NCBI GenBank assembly: GCA_964626565.1
Contig: CAZVFX010000067.1
Span: 1-39,185, forward strand
Length of the DNA: 39,185 nucleotides
Source of the DNA: CAZVFX01 sp964626565
Lineage (GTDB): Bacteria; Myxococcota_A; UBA9042; CAIXZC01
Reading direction: 5' to 3'
Under the pieces are notes generated by a model. That model was not told the DNA's origin, searched no databases, and saw nothing but the letters and a program-made list of their open reading frames with translations. Position 1 is the stretch's first letter, and the number at the start of each line of letters is the position of its first letter. The position numbers and the translations under genes are program-made. This document shows positions 19,301 to 31,300 of the stretch, piece after piece.

Positions 19301-22300
19301 CGGTTGCGGTGTTCCAGTAGCGGCACTGGTACGCACCGTCGCAGTACCCGTCCAGGTCGCAAGTCTCCACATCGTTGGGGATGCAGTCGTTGAGCGGGTC
19401 GGTGCCGTTCTCAGACGCCTTGCACGTGCCTGCGCCGTTACACACGGAGCAATGGCCGCACTCGAGGTCCGGGTCGGTATTGTTGGTCGCATAGCTGCAG
19501 ACGCCGAACAGGCCGTCCATATCGCAGCGCTGGCATTCGCCGTCGCATGCGGTGTCGCAGCAGAAGCCGTCCACGCAGAAGTTGGACTTACACTGATTGG
19601 CGCCGGTGCAGCCGTCGCCGTTGTCCTTCTTCATCTCACACTCCTGGTTGGCGTTGCACCAGAAGGTGTTGTGGCAATGAGCGTCGATTTCACAGAACGT
19701 CCGGCAAGCAAAGCCGGCGTCGTCGCAAGCGTACGGGTAGCAGCCCTCTTCGCCGCCGTCCACGCACGTTCCGAGTCCGTCGCACTTGTCCTGCCAGTAG
19801 ACGAAGAACTGTGAGCAATACTGCTCGAGGCAGACCGTGCCGTCAATCCACAGCCGGCACGCCCCGGCGCCGTCGCACGTGCCGTCAAGGCCGCATTCGG
19901 AGGCGGAGGTCTCCCCGCAGTCGTTTACCGGGTCGGTGGCAACTGCAACCATGACACAAGTCGTGTCGATGCCGGAACAGGCCTGGCACTCGGCGCAGTT
20001 GTCTTCCGGGTCGGTGTCGGCTTCGTGCACAGTGCACGTACCTTCGACACCCGGCTTGTTGCACGCCTCGCAAATTTCGTCGCAGGCCGTATCGCAGCAG
20101 TAGCCGTCAATACAGTAGTCGGACAGGCACTCGCGCCCCTCGGTGCACGTTTCGCCGTTGTCCTTCTTCGGCACGCACTCGTCGGCGAGGCAGTAGTATA
20201 TCGCCTGGCACATGTCGTCGTTAGTGCCTTCGCAATAGGTCAGGCAGTTCACCGCGTCGGCAGCGCACACGTAGGGCACGCAATCGACTTCGCCTGAATC
20301 GACGCAATCACCGACGCCGTCGCAGTAGTCGGTGGGATACTCCAAGAACCCGACACAACTCTGCGCCACGCAGATGGTGGAGGCGTTCCACAGCCGGCAC
20401 AGGCCGGTGCCGTCGCACCAGCCGTCCTGGTCGCACGTGTCCACGCCGTCTTGGACGCAGTCCTCTTTTGCGTCCTCGCCGTTGTTTACGTTCATGCACT
20501 CGCCGTTACCATCGCACAGGCGGCAGGGCGGGCACTCGAACTCGGGATCCGTATAGGTGGAGTGATAAGAGCACTCACCCAACAGACCTTCGATGTTGCA
20601 CGCCTCGCAGTTCATGTCGCACGCGGTGTCACAACAGTAGCCGTCCACGCAGAAGTCGGACTTGCACTCGTTGCCGCCGCCGCACATCTCACCGTTGTCC
20701 TTCTTTTCAACGCACTGGTTAATCGGGTTGCACCAGTAGCCAACGATGCAGTGCTCGTCCACGAAGCAACTGGTCCGGCAGTCGTTGCCGAGGTCGTTGC
20801 AGTTGTAAGGATCGCAGGGCTGCTCGCCCGAATCGGGGCATTCGCCCACACCGTCGCAAAGGTCGTCGGGATACAGGGTGTGGCCTTCGCACGTCTGGTC
20901 CACACACACTGTGCCTGAGAGCCACAGCCGGCAGGCGCCCGCACCGTCGCAGGTACCATCCTGCTCGCACTGGTCGGGAACCTTCGGATCGGTCTGTGCA
21001 CACTCGCTGATCGGGTCGGTGCCCTCACCAGCGAACTTACACTCGCCGCCACCGTTGCACACCCGGCAAAGCGTACAGTCATCTTCCGGGTCGCTGTCGT
21101 TGGCGTGATAGGTGCAGCTACCTTCGTTGCCCGGCTGCGAACAACTCCGGCAGTCACCCTCGCAGGGCGACTCGCAGCAGAAGCCGTCGACGCAGTAGCT
21201 GGACTTGCACTGGTTCCCCTGGATGCACTCGTCGCCGTTGTCGAACTTCGCCTTGCAGGTGAAGTCAGCAGCCACGAAGTTGTCGCACCAGTGGGTGGTC
21301 ACACAGTGAATATCGGTAATACAGTCGGTGCGGCAGTTGATGTCATCGTCGGCGCACTGATACGGCGTGCAGTCCACGATGCCGTTGTCGTCGCACACAC
21401 CCACGCCGTCGCAGGTGTCGTCCTGGTGTTCGAGATGGTCGGCGCAATACTGGGCCAGGCAGATGGTGCCCGGCTCCCACAACTCGCACGCCCCGCTACC
21501 GTCGCAGTCGCCGTTGAGCTGGCAATCGCCCTTGGGGCCCTGCAGGCAGTCGTCCACCGGGTCAAAGTCCACCGGCACGTTGACACATTCCGCACCCGCA
21601 CCGGAGCAAACCTGGCAGGTCGGGCAGTTGTCTTCCGGGTCGGTCTGAACCGGATGCGGCGTACACGCTCCTTCCGTGCCCTCGAGGGCACACGACAGGC
21701 AGATGTCGTCGCATGCGTTCTCGCAGCAGTAGCCGTCCACACAGAAGTCGGAGAGGCACTCGTTCTGGCCGTTGCAGAGTTCGCCGTTCTCCTTCTTCGG
21801 CACGCACTCCTGAGACGGGTTACACCAGTGGTCATCGTAACAATGCGCATCTTCCTCGCAGAAGGTGCGGCAGGCAGAGCCGCCCTCGTTACAGGCGTAA
21901 GGCGTGCACTCCTGAGTACCGTTGTCGGCGCAGGTGCCTGTGCCGTTGCAGGTATCAGCCGGGTGCAGCGTCTTCACCACGCAGTACTGAGCCAGGCAAA
22001 CTGTGCCCGGCAGCCAGAGCCGGCACTCACCCGCACCGTCGCACTGGCCGTCCTGCTGGCACTTCGGATCCACGTCCGGCGAGGAATCCTCGCAGTCGTT
22101 AGTCGGGTCAGTCCCGTCCACCGAGAAGATGCACGTGCTCGACCCGGAGCAAACCTCGCACAGCACGCAGTCGTTCTCCGGGTCAGTATCCAGCGGGTGC
22201 CCGGTGCAGGCGCCTTCGGTCCCTTCCAGGTTACACGCCTGGCACTCGATGTCGCAGGCAGTGTCGCAGCAGACACCGTCCACGCAGTGGTCGGATTTAC

Positions 22301-25300
22301 ACTCGTTACCGGCTTCCGGGCTGCTGCACGGTTCGCCGTTGTCCTTCTTCTCCACGCACTCAGTGCCCTTGCACCAGCTATCCGGTGCGCACTCGGCGTC
22401 GGTCATGCAGTTCTCGTAACAGCCCCAGTCGCCGTTGCAGATGTACGGATAGCAGCCGGTGAACTCGTTGTCCACGCACTCTCCCGCACCGTCGCAGGTG
22501 TCGGCATTGACCTGGTAGTCGCCCATGCCGTCATTCTCCGGCACGCACCACTGCTCCACGCAGATGGTGCCCGGCAGCCAGTAGCGGCACGCCGCAGCAC
22601 CGTCGCAAGTTCCGTCAAGGTCGCACTCGGATTGCTCAGTAATGTCGCAGTCGTCAACCGGGTCTTCGCCCTCGGTAACGATGCCGCAATTACCGATACC
22701 GTCGCAAACGGTGCAGACCGGGCAGTCGTCTTCCGGGTCGGACAGCGGTGAGTGGAACGTACAGGTACCTTCCTTACCCACATAGTCGCAAGCCCGGCAG
22801 TCTTCCTGGCAGCCCACGTTGCAGCAGTAGCCGTCGGAGCAGGCATCGGAGATGCACTGGTTGCCGCCGTCACCGTCAGCGTTGAAATTCAACTCGGGCC
22901 CGCAAACCTGGCCGTTGTCCTTCTTCGGCACGCACTGGCCCTCAGTATCGCACCAGAAGCCGGACGAACAGTCCTGGTCGCCGGTGCAGGCGGTGAGGCA
23001 GTCGAACTGCTCCGCGTCGCACACGTAAGGCACGCACGAAACCGAGCCGGAGTCTATGCACATACCGACGCCGTCGCAGTGGTCGGACGGATACATGGTG
23101 ACGCCCATGCAGGACTGGGGCACGCACTCGACGCCCAGAGCCCACAGTCGGCAGTTACCCGCTCCGTCGCACCAGCCGTCCTTCAAGCAAGTGCTCTCGG
23201 ACTGCTGCGGACACTCGTTAATCGGGTCGGCGCCGTTCGGCACAATAGCGCAGGCGCTGGCCCCGTTGCACAACGTACACAGACCGCAGTCGTCTTCCGG
23301 GTCGGTGTCAATGTCGTGGGGAGTACAGGTTCCCACAAAGCCGTCGCTGTCGCACGCCTCGCACGGCTTGTCGCACACCGTATCGCAGCACACACCGTCC
23401 ACACACTGGTCGGAGATGCAGTCGGAATTCTCGTCGCAGGCCATGCCGTTCTCGAGGTCCGCCTCGCAGGTGCCGTCGCAGTGGCAATTCTCGTCGCAGT
23501 CGCTGTTGTTTACTTCGTCGACGCAGGCAATTGCGCACGGCGGGTCGGACTGCTCCTGCTCACCGTTGCAATAGACCGACGGATAGCACGAGCACCCTTC
23601 GGAAAGGGTCTGAGCCGTACAACCGGAGTCGTCGTCAATAGGTTCGTTGTTGCACATAAACACATCGCACCGCTTGTCGAACCTCGCCCCCTGGCAGCTT
23701 TCCGGGCTGTCGCACGCGGGCGGCACGTAGTAACTCTCGGGGCAGTTATCCGCCACGATGCAACAGTCGCCGTCGTCGCAGCAGAAGCCGTTCTGGCAGT
23801 GGCTCGACATGCAGTCGCTCAATTCGTCGCATACCGTACCGTTGGGGTAGTCCAACTCGCAGATGCCGTCGCAGTGGGCAATCTCGTCGCACTGAGAGTC
23901 GTCATCCGCCCCCTGGTCGTCCAGGCAGCTCGCCGGGCACTCGGGGACCGGCTGGTCCACTTCACCGGTGCACAGCAGTGACTTGTACAGCCCGCACTCG
24001 TCGGCCAGCATGCCGTCGAAGCAGGCGGAGTCGTCGTTGGCGTTGGCGCTGCCGCACACGGAGTTGATACACGTCGCCGCGACCTTGTGGCCCTGGCAGG
24101 TGACGCTGTTGTCGCACTCCGGCTCGGCAGTGTACTCGATCGGGCAGCTTGCCGCTTCGTTGCAGCACACACCGCCGGGATCGCAGCAGTAGCCGTTGTT
24201 GCACCAGTCGCTGACGCAGTCACTCGCTTCGTCACACGCCTCGCCGTTAGGCAGGTCTTCGAGGCAGATGGTGTCGCAGTGAGCATCGGGGTCGCACTGG
24301 GTATCGTCATCCTGGTCCAAGTTGTCCAGGCAGTCAGTCGGACAGGAAGGTGCAAGCTGGTCGAGGGTGCCGTCGCAGTAGATGCCGAGGTACCAACCAC
24401 AGTCGTTGGCTTCCTGGGATGCATCGCATGCAGTGTCATCCTCGATGGTGTCGGCCACGCAGATACTGTTGGCGCAACCCTTGTCATCGCGGTGACCCTG
24501 GCATTCGGTCCAGTTGTCGCAGGTGGGAGGTACCACGAACCCTTCGTCGGGGCAGTCGTCAGCAGTCGAACAGCAGGACGACTCATCGCCGATGAGGGTA
24601 CAGCAGAAGCCGTTGTCGGCGCAGTAGCTGGAAATGCAGTCACTGTCTTCGTCGCAGGCCTCGCCGTCCGGGTAGTCAGCCTCGCAACCCACCGGGTCGC
24701 AGTGACACTCGGCATCGCACTCGGCGTCGTTCACTTCGTCAACGCAATCCACCGGGCAGGTGGGGAGGGGCTGCTCCACGTCGTCGGTACAGATAAGCGG
24801 CAGGTAGCAACCGCACTCATGCGCGTGCTCGCCTTCACAGCCGCTGTCGTCGTCGACCTGGGCGCTGCCGCAAATGAAGTTGTCGCAAGTCGCGTCGACA
24901 CGGTGGCCGGCGCAGGTAGCGATGTCATCGCACTGCGGCGCGGAGGTGTAGCTCAACGGGCAGTTTGCGCCAATGGCGCAGCAGTCGCCCGGCCCGTCGC
25001 AGCAGTAGCCGTTGGCGCAGTAGTTGGAGATGCACTCGTCGGACTCACCACACTCTTCGCCGTTTTCCAGCAGTTGCGTAAAGGTCACCGTAACATCGTA
25101 GCTCCCCTTATCCGCGCCGGAAGCGCCGTCCACAAAGTAGTAGTAGGTGCCGGCATCGTAGAGCCGCTTGGAGAAGGTCTCGTTGCAGGCGTCGCCCACG
25201 CAATCGTCCTTGCAGGTGAGCGTCACCGAGGAGCAGGTGCCGGCATCGGAGCCCTTCAGGTAGGTGATGGCATCGAATGTGGAGTCCAGGTCGAACTCAA

Positions 25301-28300
25301 CCTTGGTGGCCGCCGCAATGCTGAACGAGTACACACGGTCCACGCCCGCCGCACCGCCGCAGGAACTGCTGTACAGCGCCGCGGCGCAGTTGGTGGAACC
25401 GGCCAGCACCGAGGTGCCATCGGCCGAATCGAGGGTGATGGGCGCTTCGCAGGTATCCCCGGAAGACATGTTGCTCTCGGACGTTTCCACGTAGAGCTTC
25501 CACTGCTTCAAGATACCGACGTTCAAATCGTAGTCGTCGCAAACCTTGAAGGTCCAGGTGCCGCCGGCAGAGTGGCCCTGGAAGTCGCAGAAGTCACCGA
25601 CGATGTCGGGGAGAGAGAGGGTGTAGGTATTGCTGAAGTTGGCCAATCCGTTGGTGTGGTCGTGGTCCCAAATCTGAACCTCGGTGCCATCGGGATCCTT
25701 TAAGTATAAGCGCAGATCGCCGATCTTCGAATGCTGCACCTCGGCCTTCAGGTTCACGTTGGTGACGTAAGGATGCGGCGCATCCAGGAACACCGTCTTG
25801 GTAACGCACACGCCGTCATTGACGGGCGCATTGATGAGGCCCGAATCGCCCTTGGCGCAGTAGTCCTTGTTGCAAATGGGAGTGCAGTTGCCCAAGCCCT
25901 CGCCCGCAGTACCGCCCACGCAGGCGTCGTCGTAACCGCAGTCGTCGTCGCCCGCGTCGTAGGCGTGAGAACCGCCGCAAACGCTGTCGCAGTACTGCAC
26001 CTTGTCGCTGTTGTCGCACGCACCCGCACCCTGGTTCAGCGCCGGGTCGCAGCTATCGAGCGTACAGGTATTGGAGTCGTCGCAGGTAGGCGGCGTGCCG
26101 TCCTGGCAACCGGCCACCGGGTCGCAAACTTCGGCGCCGTCGCAGAACGCACCGTTGTCGCAAGCCGGGTGGTCCGGCTGATGCACGACCATGTCGAGGT
26201 CTTCATGGCAGTAGTCCACGGTGCACTCGACACCGTCGTCGGTTTCCGGCGAGCCGCCGGAGGTACAACCAGCCTCAGTGCTGCAAGTCTCGTTCCCGTT
26301 GCACCACAATCCGTCGTCGCACACGCTGTTGTCGGCGAGGTGCTGAAGTTCACCGTCCACGCAAGAGTCAAGGGTACAGGCGATGCCGTCATCCACCTCG
26401 GGCGGAGTTCCAGCCTGACAGCCGGTATTAACATCGCAATACTCAATTCCGTTACAGTCGTCCCCATCGCTGCAGGACGCGTGATCCGCGGTGTGAATGG
26501 CCGCGTCCGCGGCTTCGTCGCACTCGTCGAGAGTGCACGCGACACCGTCGCTAAGGTCGGGCAGGTCACCCGCCACGCACCCTTCGAGAGTCGAACACTG
26601 CTCGGCACCGTTGCAGTACTCTCCATCGTCACACGTCGCGTCGTTGGGAGTGTGCAATACCGCGTCGAGGTCTTCATCGCAGGAATCTTCCGTGCAAGGA
26701 ATCCCGTCATCGGTCTCCACCGGAGTCCCCGGCAGACAACCGAGGCCCTCGTCGCACACTTCCTCACCGTTGCAGAACGTCCCATCCGAGCAATACTCGT
26801 GGTTCGGTGCGTGGTCGATTACGTCATTGACCTCGTCGCACGTATCGAGGGTGCAACCGATGAAGTCGTCCTTGATCGGCGGCACGCCGGCAAGGCAGTC
26901 GCCGGTATCCGGATCGCAAGTCTCTTCGCCGTTGCAGAAGAAGCCGTCGTTGCAGGAATTGGAGCCGGCGCAAACCCCGGCGCCATCGCACTTGTCATCC
27001 ACGGTGCAGATGTCACCATCGTCGCACGGCCAGCCCGCATCCCGGGGTTCCTCGCCACACTCACCGGTGTTGGGATCGCAGACGTTGTCCAAGCAAGGTG
27101 AAGGATGGTCGGCACAGATAACGACAGAATTGGGAACCAACTCGCACAGCTTGGTTTCGATGTTACAAACCATCTCACCGTTGCAGAGGTTGCCATCGAA
27201 CGGACAGCCGGTCTCGATGCAGTTGTTGCATGCGGGGTCGTCGGCGTTGGGGTCGGGGCCGGGTAGGCACGAGCCCTCTTCGCAGTAGTCACCCAAGGTG
27301 CACAACTCACCGTCGTCGCAGGCCGCCGAGTTGTTGGCGATCACGCAACCGAGCACATCGTGACATACATCGTCGGTACACAGGTTGGAATCGTCGCATG
27401 CCGCGTGGTCCGGAGTGTGGGTAATCGCCTGGGTATCCTCGTCGCATTCATCCACGGTGCAGGCGATGTTGTCGGTGAGGATGGGCGGAGTGCCCGCTTC
27501 GCATCCCACTTCGATGTCGCAGGTGTCGGAGCCGTTGCACCACAGTCCGTCGTCGCAGAACGAGTCGCTGGGGGTGTGGATAATCGACAGCGAATCCTCG
27601 TCGCAAACGTCGTCGGTACAACCAACGCCGTCATCCACGTCCACAGGAGTACCCGCCAGGCAATCCTGGACTTCGTCGCAAACTTCCTGACCGTTGCACC
27701 ACAGGTTGTCATCGCACAAGTCGTGGCTGACCTGGTGCTGCACAGTATCGGTAGGCTCATCGCACAGGTCGATGGTGCAGCCCACACCGTCGCTCAGGTC
27801 GGGAGGCGTGCCGTCGACGCAGCCCTGGTCCGGGTCGCAAACCTCCGCGCCATTGCACCACAAACCATCGGTGCAAAGCGTGTGATCCGGAATGTTCTGC
27901 ACCACGTCACCATCTTCGTCGCACGTGTCAGTGGTACAGTCCTGGCCGTCATCCACCGCCGGCGGCGTTCCCGCGATGCAACCGTCGACGGGATCGCAGG
28001 TCTCAGTGCCGTTGCAGTAGAGGTCGTCGTCGCACAAGAGGTCCTGGGCAGTGTGAGTGACTTCCTGCAGCACTTCGTCGCAGAAGTCGGCGGTGCATAC
28101 CACACCGTCATCGATGGTGGGCGGAATCCCCGCCAGGCAGCCCATCACCTGGTCACAGGTCTCGGTGCCGTTGCACCAGGCGCCGTCATCGCACTCGATG
28201 TCGGTGTGCAGGCATTCGCCGCCGGGAACCGTGAGGTCGCACTTGTCCACCGTGCAGGCATCAGCGTCGTCGCACTGCACATCGTTGATGCACACGGTGC

Positions 28301-31300
28301 TCTCGAAATAGAGGGAGAACTGGTCGAGGGTTCCCGAGTCGCCGGTGACCCAGTCGTGCACCGTCAGCGTCCAGGTGCCCTTGACGAACATGTCGTGGTA
28401 CGCGCTCATGTCGGAAGTGTCGTCGGTGCCTTCAACGATGTCGTACACTGCGTACACGTTGTCGGCAGCCCCGCCCGTCTGCTTGTGGAGGTAAATGGTC
28501 TTCGAACCGTTGCTGAGCGTTATGGTCAGGTCGCCCTTGAACGGGTGGGTGGCCAACACCTTCACGTTGGCTTCCTGGATATACCCTTCCACATCGTCGC
28601 CGATGACGATGGTGTCCACCACATCTATCGGCTCGTTGTCCGGAATCGCCACCGGGAATGCGGTGGCAGACATGTATGCAGTGCCGGGAATCGGCTTGCA
28701 CTCACTCTCCACAGGGTCGCAATAGTCGTGGAGGCCGCAGTCTGCATGGGTAACGCACGGTGCGGTGCAGTAGTCCACGGTGACGTTAAGGCAGTCTCCG
28801 GTCACCGGGTCGCAGTCGTCGTTGGTGCAAACGTTGCCGTCATCGCAGTCCTTCATGATGTTCTGGCAACCGCCCGGCTCCACGCAGGAGTCGGCCGTGC
28901 ACTCGGTGTCATCAGAGCAGTCCTTTTCGGTATACACACAGTAGTTCTCGTCGGAGCAGGTCCCGACGGAACAGATCGTGGCCGCGGCCTCGCATGTCGC
29001 GTTGCCACTACATTCCTGCGTATCGTGGACGATGAAGACGGTCCATCCCAGAAGCTTGCCGCCCGAGAGCGCAGCGGTATCGGTGATGGTAAGGGTCCAG
29101 TCTCCGTTCATCCCGGTTCCGTCAAAGTCACTGAGGTCATTGACTGAGCCGGTCCAAACGTCGGTGCCCTTGTCATAGGTCCAATAGAGGTTGGCCTCAG
29201 AGTCGGTGGGGTCCGCCTGCTTGAGCACTACCGGCGGGTTGATGCCGGCATGAGACAACTCGATCTTCAGATCGCCGCGGTAAGCGTGCTGGATCTGGAT
29301 CTTCACGTTCACGTCCTGGACCGAATCGGTGTCCGGCACGGTTATGGTGCTGGTGTAAGTGCCAGTCGAGATCTGGCTGATATTCACCGGCACGTCAGTG
29401 GCGGAATAGTCACTTCCGGGAATATCCACACAGATGTTGTTATTGAGGTTGCAGGCTTCTGCAAAAGCGCAATCCTGGTCATCGACGCAAACCGTGCAAT
29501 CCGGCACGTCAACGTTGACGCAGGCACCGGCTTCGCACGTATCGTTGGTACACTGGATGCTGTCGAAGCACTGCAGGTCCAGCTCGCAAGGCGGGAATCC
29601 GTCCTCGAAGAAGAGAATGATGAGGAGCATGTACTCGTTGAGAGTCCCTTCCCCCTTCTCCACCAGGGCTGCGAACGGCAGAGAAGCACCCACGGTCCGG
29701 TACACGGTAGTCGGGTCCTCGTAGGCCACGGCCAGGGAGAAATCGTCATCCGCGGAGTCCTTAAGGATCGGGATACCGCCGCTGTTGACCTTCTTGTCGA
29801 TCTGGTCGATGAAGTTGTTCACCGTGTAGTCCAGGCCCACATTGTAGTTGTGCTGGTAGCAGAAGTGCTTGCCGTCCACCGGACCCGGGTAGGTCTGCTC
29901 ACCGTCGTCCACGGGTTCTACCATGAAGTAGGGATGTATGTTGGTCCAGGTGTCGAAAGCCCACGTGTCACCACCTTCCATGTACACCTTGCCGCCGCCG
30001 TCGAGGTAGTTGATCAGCGACTCCACTTCGGCTTCGGTCAACACGTGCTTGGAGCCGTAGATTCCGAGGACTACGAACACACCCTTGATGTCGTCAAGGC
30101 TCGAAAATACGGTCAGGTCGTCCACAAGTTGGACCGTCCGGCCGTTGGCCGCAATGGCATCCTTGATCGCGGTTGCGTGCGCGGAAGGGGCGCCCGAGGG
30201 CTGCCATACCACGTAGCCGTCGGAGACCACAACGGTCAGGGGAATAACGACGTCCTTGTCGATGCAGCCGTCGCTCACCCGCACCACGATGTCGTGCTCG
30301 CCGATGTCCTGGTCCGAGGTCGGCTCGACCACCAGCTTGACGCTCCAGTTTTCAAACACCCAGCTCTTGGCAGGGTTCTGCAGCGATACAAAGGCCGGCG
30401 CACTCACCAGTGAGAAGGTGAGATCGTCGTCGTCCGCGTCGCTGGCGGTGATCTTGTCCAGCGAGTTGGAATTCCACGCCACGCTGATCAGTGAGGGGTG
30501 GTCGTCCCACGTCGGCGCCACGCCCGGGCACACCTTGACGTTGTCCAGGTCGAAATGGTTCAGGTTGTACGAGTTGGTGGAGCCGACCTTGAAACCGATG
30601 CGCAAAGTGTCATCGAGGTAAGGCGCCGGCACCTGGTAGGTCACCGTCTCCGCGTCGAAGCCTTCGGTGGCCGAAGTAAGCCAGAGCGGCACAAAGGTAT
30701 CGGCGCCGTCCAGAGTATCATCCGCATTAGCGTCGGATACCACATAAAGGCCCAGGTCAACCGTCTCTTCGAAGTGGTTGTAGTAGCGGTCGTACTGCAC
30801 GGTCACCGCGGAAAGCCCCTCGGCCTGGAAGGCCGGAGTCACCAGGTAGGAGTCAAACAGCGCCGCGACCTGGGGGGCCCAGTCGAAACGCTCGTGGTTG
30901 TCTGCGCCCAGGGGGCCCAGGGAGGTGCACTTCCAGTTGCCCTCTGCATCCGCACCCAGGTCCACCACCTGCCAACCCAACGAGGTCAGAGTCGCGCAAG
31001 AGTTAAAATTCTGGGTGTAGGGCAGCGCCAGCGCACACAGGCCGACGTCGGAGTACTCGCACAGGTACGTGTCCACGTTGCAGGTCACCGACTGGCACGG
31101 ATCGGTAGGCTGGTCGCAGTCGCTGGTCTGGGTGCAGCACAGCGGCGACAGGTCGCAAGACGGCGGCGCCTGGTCGGGACCAAGGTTACGGCAGATACCG
31201 TAAATGCACATGTCGCAAGTGCAGATATTGTCGTCATCGCAAATCGGGTCGAAGGGCGTCGGATCATCGGTGCAGCAACCCTCGATGGGGTCGTTACCGC

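Noticed and set aside
17205..19814. An 869-residue open frame on the plus strand
   Set aside because: It is antisense to the 22-unit repeat array. Its Ala/Val/Gly-rich translation mirrors the codon pattern of the giant gene and shows no domain or ribosome binding site.
11380..23450. The 549-bp periodicity as a CRISPR array or assembly artefact
   Set aside because: The units are far too long for CRISPR, encode protein throughout, and are strongly diverged from each other, unlike a collapsed or duplicated assembly.
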